From Blastocatellia bacterium (GTDB lineage Bacteria > Acidobacteriota > Blastocatellia > Pyrinomonadales > Pyrinomonadaceae): DNA of 14,690 nucleotides. Shown here piece after piece: positions 6,757 through 14,193 of this stretch; position 1 is the first letter of the stretch, and every line of letters begins with the position of its first letter. Position numbers and translations under genes: made by a program. The DNA lies in NCBI GenBank assembly GCA_013695195.1, contig JACDAY010000302.1, positions 1 to 14,690 of the forward strand. Direction: 5' to 3'. The notes beneath the pieces were generated by a model. That model did no database searches, was not told the origin of the DNA, and saw only the letters and a program-made list of their open reading frames with translations.

Positions 6757-6793
6757 GTCAGAACACCCGCTAACGCAGTTAGTTGGTTCTGAC
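6757..6793. repeat. REP-like palindrome at the btuC-btuD junction
   Basis: Perfect 8-base inverted ends GTCAGAAC (6757-6764) and GTTCTGAC (6786-6793) enclose CCCGCTAACGC. It starts at the base after the btuC stop and ends 7 bases before the btuD ATG, filling the whole junction. Same family as 5708-5811. Confidence 0.8.
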
Positions 6794-6800
6794 AAGAGAA

Positions 6801-7571
6801 ATGCTTGAAGTTCGGAACATCACAATTAGTTACGGCAAAACCGCGGTCTTGAAAGACGTTTCGTTCGGCCTTAATAACGGCGAGATAATAGCGGTTCTCG
6901 GTGCAAACGGTGCGGGAAAGACGACCTTAATACGGGCTCTGAACGGCACTTTGCCTGTCTCGAAAGGCGAAATACTGTTGGATGGTAAACCGTTCGGGTC
7001 GTTTTCGAGACGACAAATCGCTCAAAAGATTGCGGTTGTCGCTCAGGAAAATGAGACGAAATTTCCTGTAACCGTGCGGGAATTTGTACTGTCAGGTCGT
7101 TTTGCACGCGGAACTGCATTTGGTTGGGAAACCCGGGACGATCTGCGAATAGCCGAGAATGCTTTGCAGAATTGCGATCTTTCTAATTACAGCGGCCGTT
7201 TGATGAACGAGCTTTCGGGCGGCGAGAGGCAGCGGGTCGTTTTGGCAAGAGCTTTGGCAACGGACGCAGGCATTTTGATGCTTGATGAACCAACCGCAAA
7301 CCTTGATCTGGCACATCAGGGAATGATGTTTCGCCTTGTCCGCGAACGGTGCAAGAACGATGACTGCTCGGCAATTATAATCACGCACGACTTGAATTTG
7401 GCGTCGGAATTTGCGGATCAGATCGTTTTGCTAAAGGACGGAAAGTTTTTTGCAAAAGGAACGCCAAAGGAAATTTTGCGACCGGAAAATTTGAATGGAG
7501 TTTTTGATGTGAAAGTCCTGCTGGATGAAAATCCGGTAAGTGGAAAGGTGAGAGTAACGACGATTTATTAG
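6801..7571 (+). CDS. btuD: Cobalamin-type ABC transporter ATP-binding protein
   Basis: The 256-residue cytoplasmic ATPase has all ABC motifs in order: Walker A GANGAGKTT at 34-42, a Q-loop at about Q82, signature LSGGE at 138-142, Walker B ILMLDE at 158-163, and the switch histidine H196 in IIITHDLNLA. AVVAQENETKFPVTVREFVLSGR is the typical FepC/BtuD/HmuV-group helical region. It would power import through the BtuC-like permease. ATG 6801 with AGAG just upstream is chosen; a TTG at 6783 would start inside the REP palindrome and is unlikely. The family also includes haem and siderophore ATPases; cobalamin is inferred from the flanking riboswitches. Confidence 0.92.
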   Translation: MLEVRNITISYGKTAVLKDVSFGLNNGEIIAVLGANGAGKTTLIRALNGTLPVSKGEILLDGKPFGSFSRRQIAQKIAVVAQENETKFPVTVREFVLSGRFARGTAFGWETRDDLRIAENALQNCDLSNYSGRLMNELSGGERQRVVLARALATDAGILMLDEPTANLDLAHQGMMFRLVRERCKNDDCSAIIITHDLNLASEFADQIVLLKDGKFFAKGTPKEILRPENLNGVFDVKVLLDENPVSGKVRVTTIY

Positions 7572-7575
7572 ACGC

Positions 7576-7598
7576 GTTCTGAGGAGTGACCTCAGAAC
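7576..7598. repeat. Perfect hairpin after btuD
   Basis: GTTCTGAGG (7576-7584) and CCTCAGAAC (7590-7598) form a 9-base-pair stem with a 5-base loop. There is no T run, so a plain terminator is unlikely. The GTTCTGA/TCAGAAC ends recall the REP family. It lies just before the second riboswitch. Confidence 0.6.
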
Positions 7599-7600
7599 AT

Positions 7601-7764
7601 AAAGACAAACGACGCAAGGGAAGTTTGGTTAAAGCCAACGCTGCCCACGCAACCGTGAATCGACTGCGGAAAAGTGGAGTGCGGATTCGGAAATTAATAA
7701 CACAAATTCCGCAATCCGCACTACCAAATCCGTTCAGATGAGCCGGGAACTTTGCCCGTTTGTT
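7601..7764 (+). promoter_or_regulatory. Second cobalamin riboswitch, upstream of the TonB receptor
   Basis: The closing stem pairs ACAAACG (7605-7611) with CGTTTGT (7757-7763). Inside, AAGGGAAGTTTGGTTAAAGCC, then CAACGCTGCCCACGCAACCGTGAA (7637-7660) matches the conserved GCTGCCCxCGCAACxGT core, and GAGCCGGGAACTTTGCCC at about 7739-7756 is a divergent B12 box. The variable arm contains a repeat hairpin (7678-7722). Downstream, TTCTGC (7779-7784)/GCAGAA (7790-7795) forms a hairpin right beside the strong SD GGAG (7798-7801), which suggests control of translation rather than of termination. Confidence 0.85.
7678..7722 (+). repeat. Inverted heptanucleotide-type repeat hairpin inside riboswitch 2
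   Basis: AGTGCGGATT (7678-7687) pairs perfectly with AATCCGCACT (7713-7722), and CGGAA/TTCCG extends the stem. The right arm reads as TCCGCAA/TCCGCAC units, the same heptamer type as at 14340-14360. Confidence 0.75.
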
Positions 7765-7806
7765 AAACCTACAAACCATTCTGCGATGGGCAGAAAAGGA
7801 GACAGG

Positions 7807-10179
7807 ATGAGAGTTTATAGAGTTCTTAGAGTACTCGGTTTTATTTGTTTTTTGACACTGAATTTCGCCGCACAGAACGGGTATTCGATTAGCGGAACGG
7901 TGAACGATTCGGGCCGGCCGATAAAAGGAGCGGTCGTAACTTTGACGCCGGACGGCGAAACTGTTCCGAAATATACGAAAGAGACAAACGCGGAAGGTTT
8001 CTACGGATTTTACGCAGCACCCGGAAAATACACGCTGAAGGCGATAAAAAAACAAGATAATATTGTCGGGTCTTCCGCTGTCTCAATTGTCGAGATTCGT
8101 TTCGGCAATCCGGAAACCGTTAATATTAAGCTTTCGGAAACGGCTGCGATACGTGAAACTGTGACGATCTCGGCAGATGCCGAACAGCCTCTCGACGAAG
8201 TTTCAAAATCGGTAAACATAATCGACGCTCAGGAAATGCGTGACCGTGCGGATTTTTCCCTGGCCGAAACATTGAAAACGATTCCTGGTTTTCGCGTTCA
8301 GCAACTGGGTGGTTTTGGCAGGACGGCGAGTATTAAAACACGCGGGCTCCGCAATCAGGACACGGCGATTCTTATAGACGGAATTCGTTTCCGTGACGCT
8401 TCGTCGATCACGGGCGACGCTTCGGCGTTTTTGTCGGACTTTACACTGACGAGCGTTAATAAAATAGAGGTTTTACGCGGCGCGGGTTCATCGCTATACG
8501 GGACAAATGCCATCGGCGGAACCGTGGATTTTCAAACTCCGAAGCCGAAACCCGGCTTTCACGGGCAGGTTTCGGGAGCTTTCGGCGGACTCGGACTTGG
8601 ACGCTTTCGCGGGAACATTTCCGATGGAACCGACGACGGCAAGTTCAATTTCAATCTGGCTGTTTCGCGGACGGCTTACACCAAAGGCATCGACGGCGAG
8701 GACGACGCTCACAACACAAATTTTCAAAACCGCATCGAGTATAACCCCTGGAGCAAGACAAACATTTCGGCCCGCTTTTTTGTGTCCGATGCATATGTTC
8801 GGCTTAATTCAAATCCCGATACGCTCGGCGACCCGCCGATTTCAAATTCGTCCATCGTCAATGCCGAACAGGGCGTGAATTTCATTTTCGACGTGAATGA
8901 TCCCGACAATTTTCAAAAATCCAGGTTCTTTAACGGACAGGTAGTATTGACGCAGGTCATTACCGACGATCTGGTTTTTCAAGGCTATTATTCGGGCTTG
9001 AAGACCTCGCGAAAGAATGACAACGGATTGCTCGGCGTTCCTTTTCAAAGTGCCTCGACGAGCTTTTTTGACGGAACTATACAGACTGCAAACGGCCATT
9101 TCAACTGGACGCCGAACAGCACAAACACGATCACCGCCGGCTACGAATTCGAGCACGAAAAATACGGCAATGACGGTTTTACGCCTGATGGTTTGGGCAA
9201 TTTCCTTACGCGGGGTTTTCAATCGAGCAATACTATTTATGTTCAGGATCTTCTGAGTTTAGTAAACGGCCGTCTTCAGATCGCAGGTGGTTTTCGGGCA
9301 CAGTTTTTTAATTTGAAATCGCCGGATTTCAGTTTGACCAATGCTCCGTACACGAATCTGACGCTCGAAAACCCGCCGGCCGCATACACATTTGACGGCT
9401 CGGCTTCGTATTATTTTCAAAAACCCGGCACAAAGCTTCGCTTTCACGCCGGGAACGGATATCGGGTTCCGTCTTTATACGAACGTTTCGGGACGTTCTT
9501 CAGTACATTCGGCAAGGCGGAATTCGTCGCGCTCGGCGACCCGAATCTGAAGCCCGAAAAGACTTTCGCGTTTGACGGCGGCCTCGAGCAAAATATACTT
9601 GGCGGTAAGGGAAAGGTCACGGCTGTATATTTCTATTCGAATCTGATCGATGCTATCGGTTTTGGAAATGAGGCTCCGAGCATCGGAGACACAATCCGGC
9701 CGTTCGGCGGTTACGTGAACACGAAAGGCGGGACCGCGCGCGGGCTGGAATTAAGCGGGGATTTTCGCCCCTCCGGAACAACCGATATATTTGCTTCGTA
9801 CACTTTTACGAACAGCGGCCAGCGTGACACACAGGTTTCCGGAAGCGGAATTTTTCGCACACTCGGCATACCTCGGCATCAATTTACGTTGGTTGCGACA
9901 CAAAGATTCAAACGCTTCTGGGTTAATTTCGATTTTGCGGCGTCCAGCGGTTATCTGGCGCCAATATTTAGTAGCACAAATTTCGAGACTTTGGTTTACC
10001 GGTTCGAAGGGAATCGCAAGGCGGATTTGACGGCCGGTTATACCTTTCCTTTGAATGCTGACAAATTTAATTTGAGGATATTTGGCACCATTGAGAATTT
10101 ATTCGATTATGAGTATTACGAAAACGGATTTCGGACAGCTGGGATCAATGGTCGAGTTGGTTTGAGCTTTGGGTTTTAA
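7807..10179 (+). CDS. btuB: TonB-dependent outer-membrane receptor, BtuB-like, probable cobalamin uptake
   Basis: The 790-residue product has a signal peptide (MRVYRVLRVLGFICFLTLNF, cleavage near AAQ), then a carboxypeptidase-regulatory-like Ig domain at about 25-115 (ISGTVNDSGRPIKGAVVTL through NAEGFYGFYAAPGKYTL). A TonB plug follows at about 120-245 (LAETLKTIPGF, SIKTRGLRNQDTAILIDG, IEVLRGAGSSLYGTNAIGG), then a long beta-barrel with the family motif GNGYRVPSLYERFG and a final aromatic strand ending GLSFGF. The plug blocks the barrel until TonB pulls on it. The cobalamin substrate is inferred from the riboswitch directly upstream and the btuFCD genes before it. ATG 7807 has SD GGAG five bases away; an in-frame start at 7738 lies inside the riboswitch and is rejected. 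No classical TonB box was pinned down. Confidence 0.9.
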   Translation: MRVYRVLRVLGFICFLTLNFAAQNGYSISGTVNDSGRPIKGAVVTLTPDGETVPKYTKETNAEGFYGFYAAPGKYTLKAIKKQDNIVGSSAVSIVEIRFGNPETVNIKLSETAAIRETVTISADAEQPLDEVSKSVNIIDAQEMRDRADFSLAETLKTIPGFRVQQLGGFGRTASIKTRGLRNQDTAILIDGIRFRDASSITGDASAFLSDFTLTSVNKIEVLRGAGSSLYGTNAIGGTVDFQTPKPKPGFHGQVSGAFGGLGLGRFRGNISDGTDDGKFNFNLAVSRTAYTKGIDGEDDAHNTNFQNRIEYNPWSKTNISARFFVSDAYVRLNSNPDTLGDPPISNSSIVNAEQGVNFIFDVNDPDNFQKSRFFNGQVVLTQVITDDLVFQGYYSGLKTSRKNDNGLLGVPFQSASTSFFDGTIQTANGHFNWTPNSTNTITAGYEFEHEKYGNDGFTPDGLGNFLTRGFQSSNTIYVQDLLSLVNGRLQIAGGFRAQFFNLKSPDFSLTNAPYTNLTLENPPAAYTFDGSASYYFQKPGTKLRFHAGNGYRVPSLYERFGTFFSTFGKAEFVALGDPNLKPEKTFAFDGGLEQNILGGKGKVTAVYFYSNLIDAIGFGNEAPSIGDTIRPFGGYVNTKGGTARGLELSGDFRPSGTTDIFASYTFTNSGQRDTQVSGSGIFRTLGIPRHQFTLVATQRFKRFWVNFDFAASSGYLAPIFSSTNFETLVYRFEGNRKADLTAGYTFPLNADKFNLRIFGTIENLFDYEYYENGFRTAGINGRVGLSFGF

Positions 10180-10336
10180 AGGTTTTCCTACGAAAAAGCG
10201 CAGAAAAATTGAAAACTTGGCCAATAACCGAATAAGCAGATTACCGGGAACTACGTGAAAAGCGCCAATTTGATCAAGATTCAGAATGATTTTTCGCATT
10301 CTTTCGCGTAATTTGTTGATGTGATAATTTTTTTAT

Positions 10337-10365
10337 ATGACATCGGCGGAAAACCGTGTTATCAT
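10337..10365 (+). promoter_or_regulatory. Sigma70-like promoter of the secreted-protein gene
   Basis: ATGACA (10337-10342) and TATCAT (10360-10365), each 5 of 6, lie exactly 17 bases apart, about 20 bases before the start codon. The preceding 10180-10336 stretch holds no gene and no clear terminator for the receptor gene. Confidence 0.6.
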
Positions 10366-10382
10366 CGTAAAAAAAGAGGTGA

Positions 10383-10943
10383 ATGATGAAGACAAGAATA
10401 GCGATTCTTATATTTTGCATTTCCGTCTTTGCGTTTCCTGGGTATGGCCAAGGGAATACGGATTATAGCGATAGCGATTCGAAAAGCGTGCCGCAGAGCG
10501 TGCCCAAAAGCGTACCGAAAAGCGTGACGAACGCCAATCTTGAAAAGTTTCGGCGGAACCGCGTAAAGGCGCTGAAAGAGCTTCGCGAAAATTACGACCA
10601 GCTCGGTTTTCCTTCGCCTAAAGAAATGGCTCGGCAAAATGAAAAGAGCCGGGTTGAAATGGCGGAGCTTTCGGCACGATTCGAAGCGGAACGTTTGGAA
10701 AGGGAAAGGCTCGCTGCTCAGATTGCAGCAGAATCCAGGAAACAAAATGATTTAGGTGAATCGGAAAACCCGCCTAATTTTTCGCCGCAATACAGAGACC
10801 GGTATTATGAGTGGTATGGCGGAGGATATAGTCAGAGAAATCGGCGTGGTGGTTATTACAACTTGCCGGGATACGGATGGCCCGGATCGCAGCCGAGGTT
10901 TCCGAGTTCGAGAAAGCGGCGTCCATACTGGCAGCCATGGTAA
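10383..10943 (+). CDS. Secreted protein of unknown function with SVPK repeats and a G/Y/R-rich tail
   Basis: Not recognised. The 186-residue product begins with a signal peptide (MMKTRIAILIFCISVFAFPGYGQ, likely cut after GYG or GQG), so it should be periplasmic or secreted. A short low-complexity part follows with four tandem SV-P/T units (about residues 35-48). Residues about 50-120 form a charged helix rich in E, R, K and A, possibly a coiled coil. The C-terminal 50 residues are rich in G, Y, R, P and W and look disordered or surface-binding, ending RPYWQPW. SD AGAGG precedes two adjacent ATG codons (10383, 10386); the second has the better spacing. It has its own promoter and terminator, so it is a single-gene unit unrelated to its neighbours. 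Confidence 0.75.
   Translation: MMKTRIAILIFCISVFAFPGYGQGNTDYSDSDSKSVPQSVPKSVPKSVTNANLEKFRRNRVKALKELRENYDQLGFPSPKEMARQNEKSRVEMAELSARFEAERLERERLAAQIAAESRKQNDLGESENPPNFSPQYRDRYYEWYGGGYSQRNRRGGYYNLPGYGWPGSQPRFPSSRKRRPYWQPW
10482..10529 (+). repeat. 12-base tandem repeat within the secreted-protein gene
   Basis: Four 12-base units of pattern AAAAGCGTGCCG (10482-10493, 10494-10505, 10506-10517, 10518-10529), each differing by one to three bases. They encode K/Q-S-V-P/T four times. Confidence 0.8.
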
Positions 10944-10966
10944 ATTTGTGGTTTTTGAGTTTTCGA

Positions 10967-11012
10967 TGAGCGCGGATTATGATTATTAAACATTTTCCGC
11001 GTTCATTTTTTT
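10967..11012 (+). terminator. Intrinsic terminator immediately before gatB
   Basis: TGAGCGCGGA (10967-10976) pairs with TCCGCGTTCA (10996-11005) over ten positions, one of them G-T, followed by seven T (11006-11012). It ends the secreted-protein transcript. The gatB start codon is only five bases further on. Confidence 0.8.
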
Positions 11013-11016
11013 AAAT

Positions 11017-12489
11017 ATGATAAAAGACGGTTGGGAAGCGGTAATCGGCATGGAAATCCATGCACAGCTCGCGACGGCGACGAAGATATTCTGCAGTTGC
11101 GCTGTGCAAACCGGCGGCGAGCCAAATGCCAACACATGCCCTGTCTGTCTTGGGCTGCCCGGAGCTTTGCCGGTTTTGAACCGCCGCGTTGTCGATCTCG
11201 CGGCACGGGCGGCGTTGTCGCTTGGATTGCAAATTCACGAAACTTCGATTTTTGCACGTAAAAACTATTTTTATCCCGATCTGCCGAAAGGCTATCAGAT
11301 ATCGCAGTACGACAAACCGTTTTCCTCTAACGGCTCGTTGACGATACTTACTTCCGAGCGTGACGATCAGGGCCGGGCCGTAGAATGGAAGCCGATGACG
11401 ATCCGACTCGAACGTATGCACCTGGAAGAAGACGCGGGGAAGAACGTACATGAAGGGCTGCCTGATGTGGACAAATATTCTTATGTCGATTTGAACCGTG
11501 CCGGAACGCCGCTCGGCGAGATCGTTACCGCGCCTGATTTCAGAACATCATGGCAGGCTTACGATTACGTAAATCACATCCGCCGTGTTCTGCAATGGGT
11601 CGGTGCCAGCGATGCCGATATGGAAAAGGGAAATCTTCGCTGCGAAGCGAATGTGTCCGTGCGGAAGATCGGCGAAACCGGCTTTAGAAATAAGGCCGAG
11701 CTAAAAAATCTCAATTCAGTGAGATTTATGCAGAAAGCCATAGAATTCGAAATTGAGCGACAGATCGATGCTCATGAAAAGGGCGAGGCGGTAAATCAGG
11801 AAACGCGGCTCTGGGACGAAAAGAATCAGATAACACGGGTGATGCGCTCCAAGGAAGACGCTCACGATTACCGGTATTTTCCCGAGCCGGACCTTCAACC
11901 GCTCACGGTTACTAATGAGTTTATTGAATCTGTAAAATGCTCGATACCGGAATTGCCGCATGCAATGCGCGACCGTTTTATCGATGTTTACGGTTTGAGT
12001 TTTTCCGACGCTTCACAGCTTGTAAATGATAAAGGACGTGCGGAGTATTTCGAAACGACTGCAAGGCGGACTTTGAACCCGAAGATGTCAGCTAATTGGG
12101 TTTTGGGCGAATTGACCCGCGAGTTGAATAACTCCGGTAAGACGACAGCCGAAAGCCTTGTAACAGCCGAAGACCTTGCCGAATTAATAAAAACCCTCGA
12201 AGCCGGGAAGATCAACAACAGCCAGGCCAAGGAAGTGTTCATCGAGATGTTCAACACCGGAAGCTCGGTTGCCAGAGTGATAGAGGATAAAGCTTTCGAA
12301 CAAGTCTCGGATCCCGGTGCGATAGAGAAAATCGTCGACGAAATCATTGCAGCGAACGAGGCCCAAACCGCTGCTTATCGCGCCGGGAACGAAAAACTTT
12401 TCGGATTTTTTGTTGGACAGGTGATGAAAGCTTCGCAAGGAAAGGCGAATCCTAAAATTGTGAATGAAATATTAAAGTCGAAGTTATGA
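11017..12489 (+). CDS. gatB: Aspartyl/glutamyl-tRNA(Asn/Gln) amidotransferase subunit B
   Basis: GatB is the kinase/amide-transfer subunit of the GatCAB complex, which converts Glu-tRNA(Gln) or Asp-tRNA(Asn) to the correct amide form using ammonia from GatA. The 490 residues are full length. Visible: the opening WEAVIGMEIHAQL, the zinc-binding cysteines CSC (C26, C28) and CPVC (C41, C44), ARKNYFYPDLPKGYQISQYD in the active site, LEEDAGK, DLNRAGTPLGEIVT, GNLRCEANVSVR, YRYFPEPDL, and the C-terminal helical and YqeY-like tail (about 340-490) that grips the tRNA. ATG 11017 begins the conserved N-terminus but has no SD and directly follows a terminator. Its stop overlaps the next gene's start (ATGA). 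gatA and gatC are not in this window. Confidence 0.97.
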   Translation: MIKDGWEAVIGMEIHAQLATATKIFCSCAVQTGGEPNANTCPVCLGLPGALPVLNRRVVDLAARAALSLGLQIHETSIFARKNYFYPDLPKGYQISQYDKPFSSNGSLTILTSERDDQGRAVEWKPMTIRLERMHLEEDAGKNVHEGLPDVDKYSYVDLNRAGTPLGEIVTAPDFRTSWQAYDYVNHIRRVLQWVGASDADMEKGNLRCEANVSVRKIGETGFRNKAELKNLNSVRFMQKAIEFEIERQIDAHEKGEAVNQETRLWDEKNQITRVMRSKEDAHDYRYFPEPDLQPLTVTNEFIESVKCSIPELPHAMRDRFIDVYGLSFSDASQLVNDKGRAEYFETTARRTLNPKMSANWVLGELTRELNNSGKTTAESLVTAEDLAELIKTLEAGKINNSQAKEVFIEMFNTGSSVARVIEDKAFEQVSDPGAIEKIVDEIIAANEAQTAAYRAGNEKLFGFFVGQVMKASQGKANPKIVNEILKSKL

Positions 12490-13199
12490 AATTGGAGAGC
12501 AAGATGGCCGTAGTAACCGGCGCGACGAAGGGAATAGGCTATGCTATTGCAGAAACGCTCTTGCAAAACGGGGCGAAGGTATTAATTTGCGGACGGGACA
12601 AAAGCGATTTGCGGGCGGCGGTCGAAACTTTGTCTGTTCACGGCCGCGTCGAAGGAGAAATTTGCGATGTTCGTAGTGAGGATCAGGTGCGAAAGTTGTT
12701 CGATCAATGCGAACGGTTATTTGGTGGGTTGGATATTCTGGTCAACAATGCCGGAATCGGCATTATGGGCAAAACGGTCGGGGAAATGACCGGCGATGAG
12801 TTTCGCCAAACTCTCGAAACAAATCTCTTTGGCGTGTTTTATGCCTGTCATCATGCGCTTCCAATACTAAAAAAAAGCGGCGGCTATATTATTAATATTT
12901 CGTCATTGGCCGGGCAAAACGCCCATCCGGGAATGGCAGCTTATAATGCCTCGAAATTCGGGCTAAACGGTTTTTCGGAAGCCTTGATGCAGGAAGTAAG
13001 GCAGGACAATATAAAAGTCAGCTATATTTGCCCGGGCAGCGTCAATACGGAGTTCGGTGGCGACAGCCCGAACACTGAAAAGTCTTGGCAGCTTAAGCCT
13101 GATGATATTGCGCAAGTTGTGATAAATCTTTTAAAAATGGACGAGAGAGCTTTGCCGAGCAAGGTCGAGATCAGGCCGAGCAAGCCGCCGAAGAAGTAA
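12486..13199 (+). CDS. Short-chain dehydrogenase/reductase (SDR)
   Basis: A classical SDR of 237 residues: the cofactor-binding TGATKGIG at 11-18, an acidic DV at 61-62, NNAG at 87-90, and the catalytic set with serine in NISS (139/140), Y153 and K157 in YNASK, then PGSVNTEF. CGRDK after the second strand supplies an arginine (R37) in the position that often favours NADPH. It resembles 3-ketoacyl-ACP reductase-like and sepiapterin-type SDRs, but the substrate cannot be told by eye. Its ATG overlaps the gatB stop by four bases, so it is translated with gatB. A terminator follows at 13231-13256. Confidence 0.92.
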   Translation: MKLESKMAVVTGATKGIGYAIAETLLQNGAKVLICGRDKSDLRAAVETLSVHGRVEGEICDVRSEDQVRKLFDQCERLFGGLDILVNNAGIGIMGKTVGEMTGDEFRQTLETNLFGVFYACHHALPILKKSGGYIINISSLAGQNAHPGMAAYNASKFGLNGFSEALMQEVRQDNIKVSYICPGSVNTEFGGDSPNTEKSWQLKPDDIAQVVINLLKMDERALPSKVEIRPSKPPKK

Positions 13200-13230
13200 A
13201 TAAACAGCAGTTTAAGTTATCGGTATTTAG

Positions 13231-13256
13231 AAAAAAAAGTGCAAAGCCGCACTTTT
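13231..13256. terminator. Bidirectional intrinsic terminator after the SDR gene
   Basis: AAAAGTGC (13235-13242) and GCACTTTT (13249-13256) pair perfectly around AAAGCC, with an A tract before and T residues after. It closes the gatB-SDR unit. The rest of 13257-13416 holds no gene I can support. Confidence 0.75.
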
Positions 13257-13416
13257 AGGACTGCAACTTAATTACAAAACTTTGAAAATCAGCTTGTTAA
13301 TCTTTCATATTTCGGTTAAAACCATTCGAGCGGTTGGATTACATATCGTGAGTGCGGTTGCCTACGCTCCGTAAACTCAGATCCATAGTGGTTAATGTAT
13401 AAGCACCAGCCTGGGT

Positions 13417-13422
13417 TAAAAT
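13417..13422 (+). promoter_or_regulatory. Possible -10 element for a leaderless shell-gene transcript
   Basis: TAAAAT ends seven bases before the ATG at 13429, so transcription would begin at or next to the start codon. There is no SD before this ATG. TTAATG at 13392-13397 is a poor, wide-spaced -35, so the call is tentative. Confidence 0.35.
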
Positions 13423-13428
13423 AACTAA

Positions 13429-13704
13429 ATGCAAATCGCCCGAGTTATCGGTACTGTAGTTTGTACGGTGAAAAATCCATCGCTGGACGGGCGAAAGCTT
13501 CTTATTGTTCAGACTCTGGACGCCGAATTAAAGTCCAAAGGAAATCCGATGATCGCTCTGGATGCTGTCGGGGCGGGCGTCGGCGAGCTTGTGTTCTGGT
13601 GCCGTGGCAAGGAAGCATCCTTTCCGTTCAAGCGCGATGAGACACCAACAGACTGCACTATTGTCGGGATCATAGATTCGGAGCAGCATGTACACAGGAA
13701 ATGA
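13429..13704 (+). CDS. Bacterial microcompartment vertex protein, EutN/CcmL family (BMC-P), first copy
   Basis: A 91-residue pentamer-forming shell protein of the EutN_CcmL family; such pentamers cap the vertices of bacterial microcompartments. The family pattern is clear: the opening MQIARVIGTVVCTVKNPSLDGRKLLIVQ, ALDAVGAGVGELVFWCRG in the middle (usual form: D-x-VGAG-x-GE-x-V), and the closing strand DCTIVGIIDS. The length is typical. There is no SD and the ATG lies seven bases from a -10-like sequence. It is followed after a 68-base repeat-filled gap by a second, divergent copy. No hexameric shell gene or core enzyme is within the window, so the compartment's chemistry cannot be told. Confidence 0.92.
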   Translation: MQIARVIGTVVCTVKNPSLDGRKLLIVQTLDAELKSKGNPMIALDAVGAGVGELVFWCRGKEASFPFKRDETPTDCTIVGIIDSEQHVHRK

Positions 13705-13708
13705 GCTT

Positions 13709-13760
13709 TCAGCGCTCAGTGGTCAGCAAGAAAAATTCAGAACTGATAGCTGACTGCTGA
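13709..13760 (+). repeat. Inverted heptanucleotide repeats between the two shell genes
   Basis: Left: TCAGCGC, TCAGTGG, TCAGC (13709-13727). Right: CTGATAG, CTGACTG, CTGA (13743-13760), which is the same TCAGNNN family in reverse. They can pair imperfectly into a hairpin. This is the same heptamer family as the copy inside the phosphohexomutase. Confidence 0.75.
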
Positions 13761-13772
13761 TTGCTAGAGAAA

Positions 13773-14057
13773 ATGCTTCTAGCACGCGTAATCGGAAATG
13801 TCGTGGCAACGCAGAAAAATCAGCGGTATGAAGGCTCGCGCGTGATGCTTTGCCGGCAGATAACGCCGGAGGGTTCGGATATGGAATACACCTGCCTGGC
13901 GCTCGATTCCGTCAGTGCAGGCGAAGGAGATATAGTCGTTATTGCTCAGGAAGGCTGGTCGGCTTCGACCGCAGCCACCGGAAAGCCGGGAGCGGCGATA
14001 GATTCGGCGATAGTCGGCATTGTCGATTACATAGATTTGTTACCGAAGGAAAAATAA
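13773..14057 (+). CDS. Bacterial microcompartment vertex protein, EutN/CcmL family (BMC-P), second copy
   Basis: A 94-residue EutN_CcmL protein: MLLARVIGNVVATQKNQRYEGSRVMLCR at the start, ALDSVSAGEGDIVVIAQEG in the middle and AAIDSAIVGIVDYIDL at the end. It is closer to the canonical family than its neighbour (GWSAS...GAAIDSAIVGIVD is the usual ending), and the two differ enough to be old paralogues rather than a recent duplication. ATG 13773 with AGAG upstream is preferred; the in-frame TTG at 13761 lies inside the repeat. Several BMC locus types carry two or three BMC-P genes. Confidence 0.92.
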   Translation: MLLARVIGNVVATQKNQRYEGSRVMLCRQITPEGSDMEYTCLALDSVSAGEGDIVVIAQEGWSASTAATGKPGAAIDSAIVGIVDYIDLLPKEK

Positions 14058-14071
14058 AGGCGGCGGAGCTT

Positions 14072-14158
14072 GTCAGAACCGGGAGCGGTAGCGACCGGGT
14101 TCCCGTCAGAACGGCCAAGTCAAAAACCCCTTAAGCGAAGAACCGGTGGCAGCGGTTC
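14072..14158. repeat. Cluster of REP-like palindromes after the second shell gene
   Basis: GTCAGAACC starts at 14072; GAACC (14076-14080) can pair with GGTTC (14098-14102) around GCGGTAGCG; a second GTCAGAAC lies at 14105-14112; and GAACCG (14140-14145) pairs with CGGTTC (14153-14158). These are degenerate members of the GTCAGAAC family seen at 5708 and 6757. Confidence 0.65.
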
Positions 14159-14193
14159 CCGGTTATGACAGCCTTGATTTAAAACCAGGTTTT

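Noticed and set aside
5708..6793. Insertion sequence remnants flanked by terminal repeats
   Set aside because: The repeated GTCAGAAC ends bracket intact transporter genes, and each copy is a self-contained palindrome, which fits REP elements rather than a transposon.
7738..7806. Upstream ATG extending the TonB receptor by 23 residues
   Set aside because: It lies in the B12 box of the riboswitch and would precede the signal peptide; ATG 7807 has a strong SD.
7381..8055. 224-codon minus-strand open frame opposite the btuD end, riboswitch and receptor start
   Set aside because: It crosses a riboswitch and two supported genes on the other strand, with no family features.
13850..14134. 94-codon frame overlapping the second shell gene
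   Set aside because: Out-of-frame overlap with a clear EutN/CcmL gene and ends in REP sequence; shadow frame.
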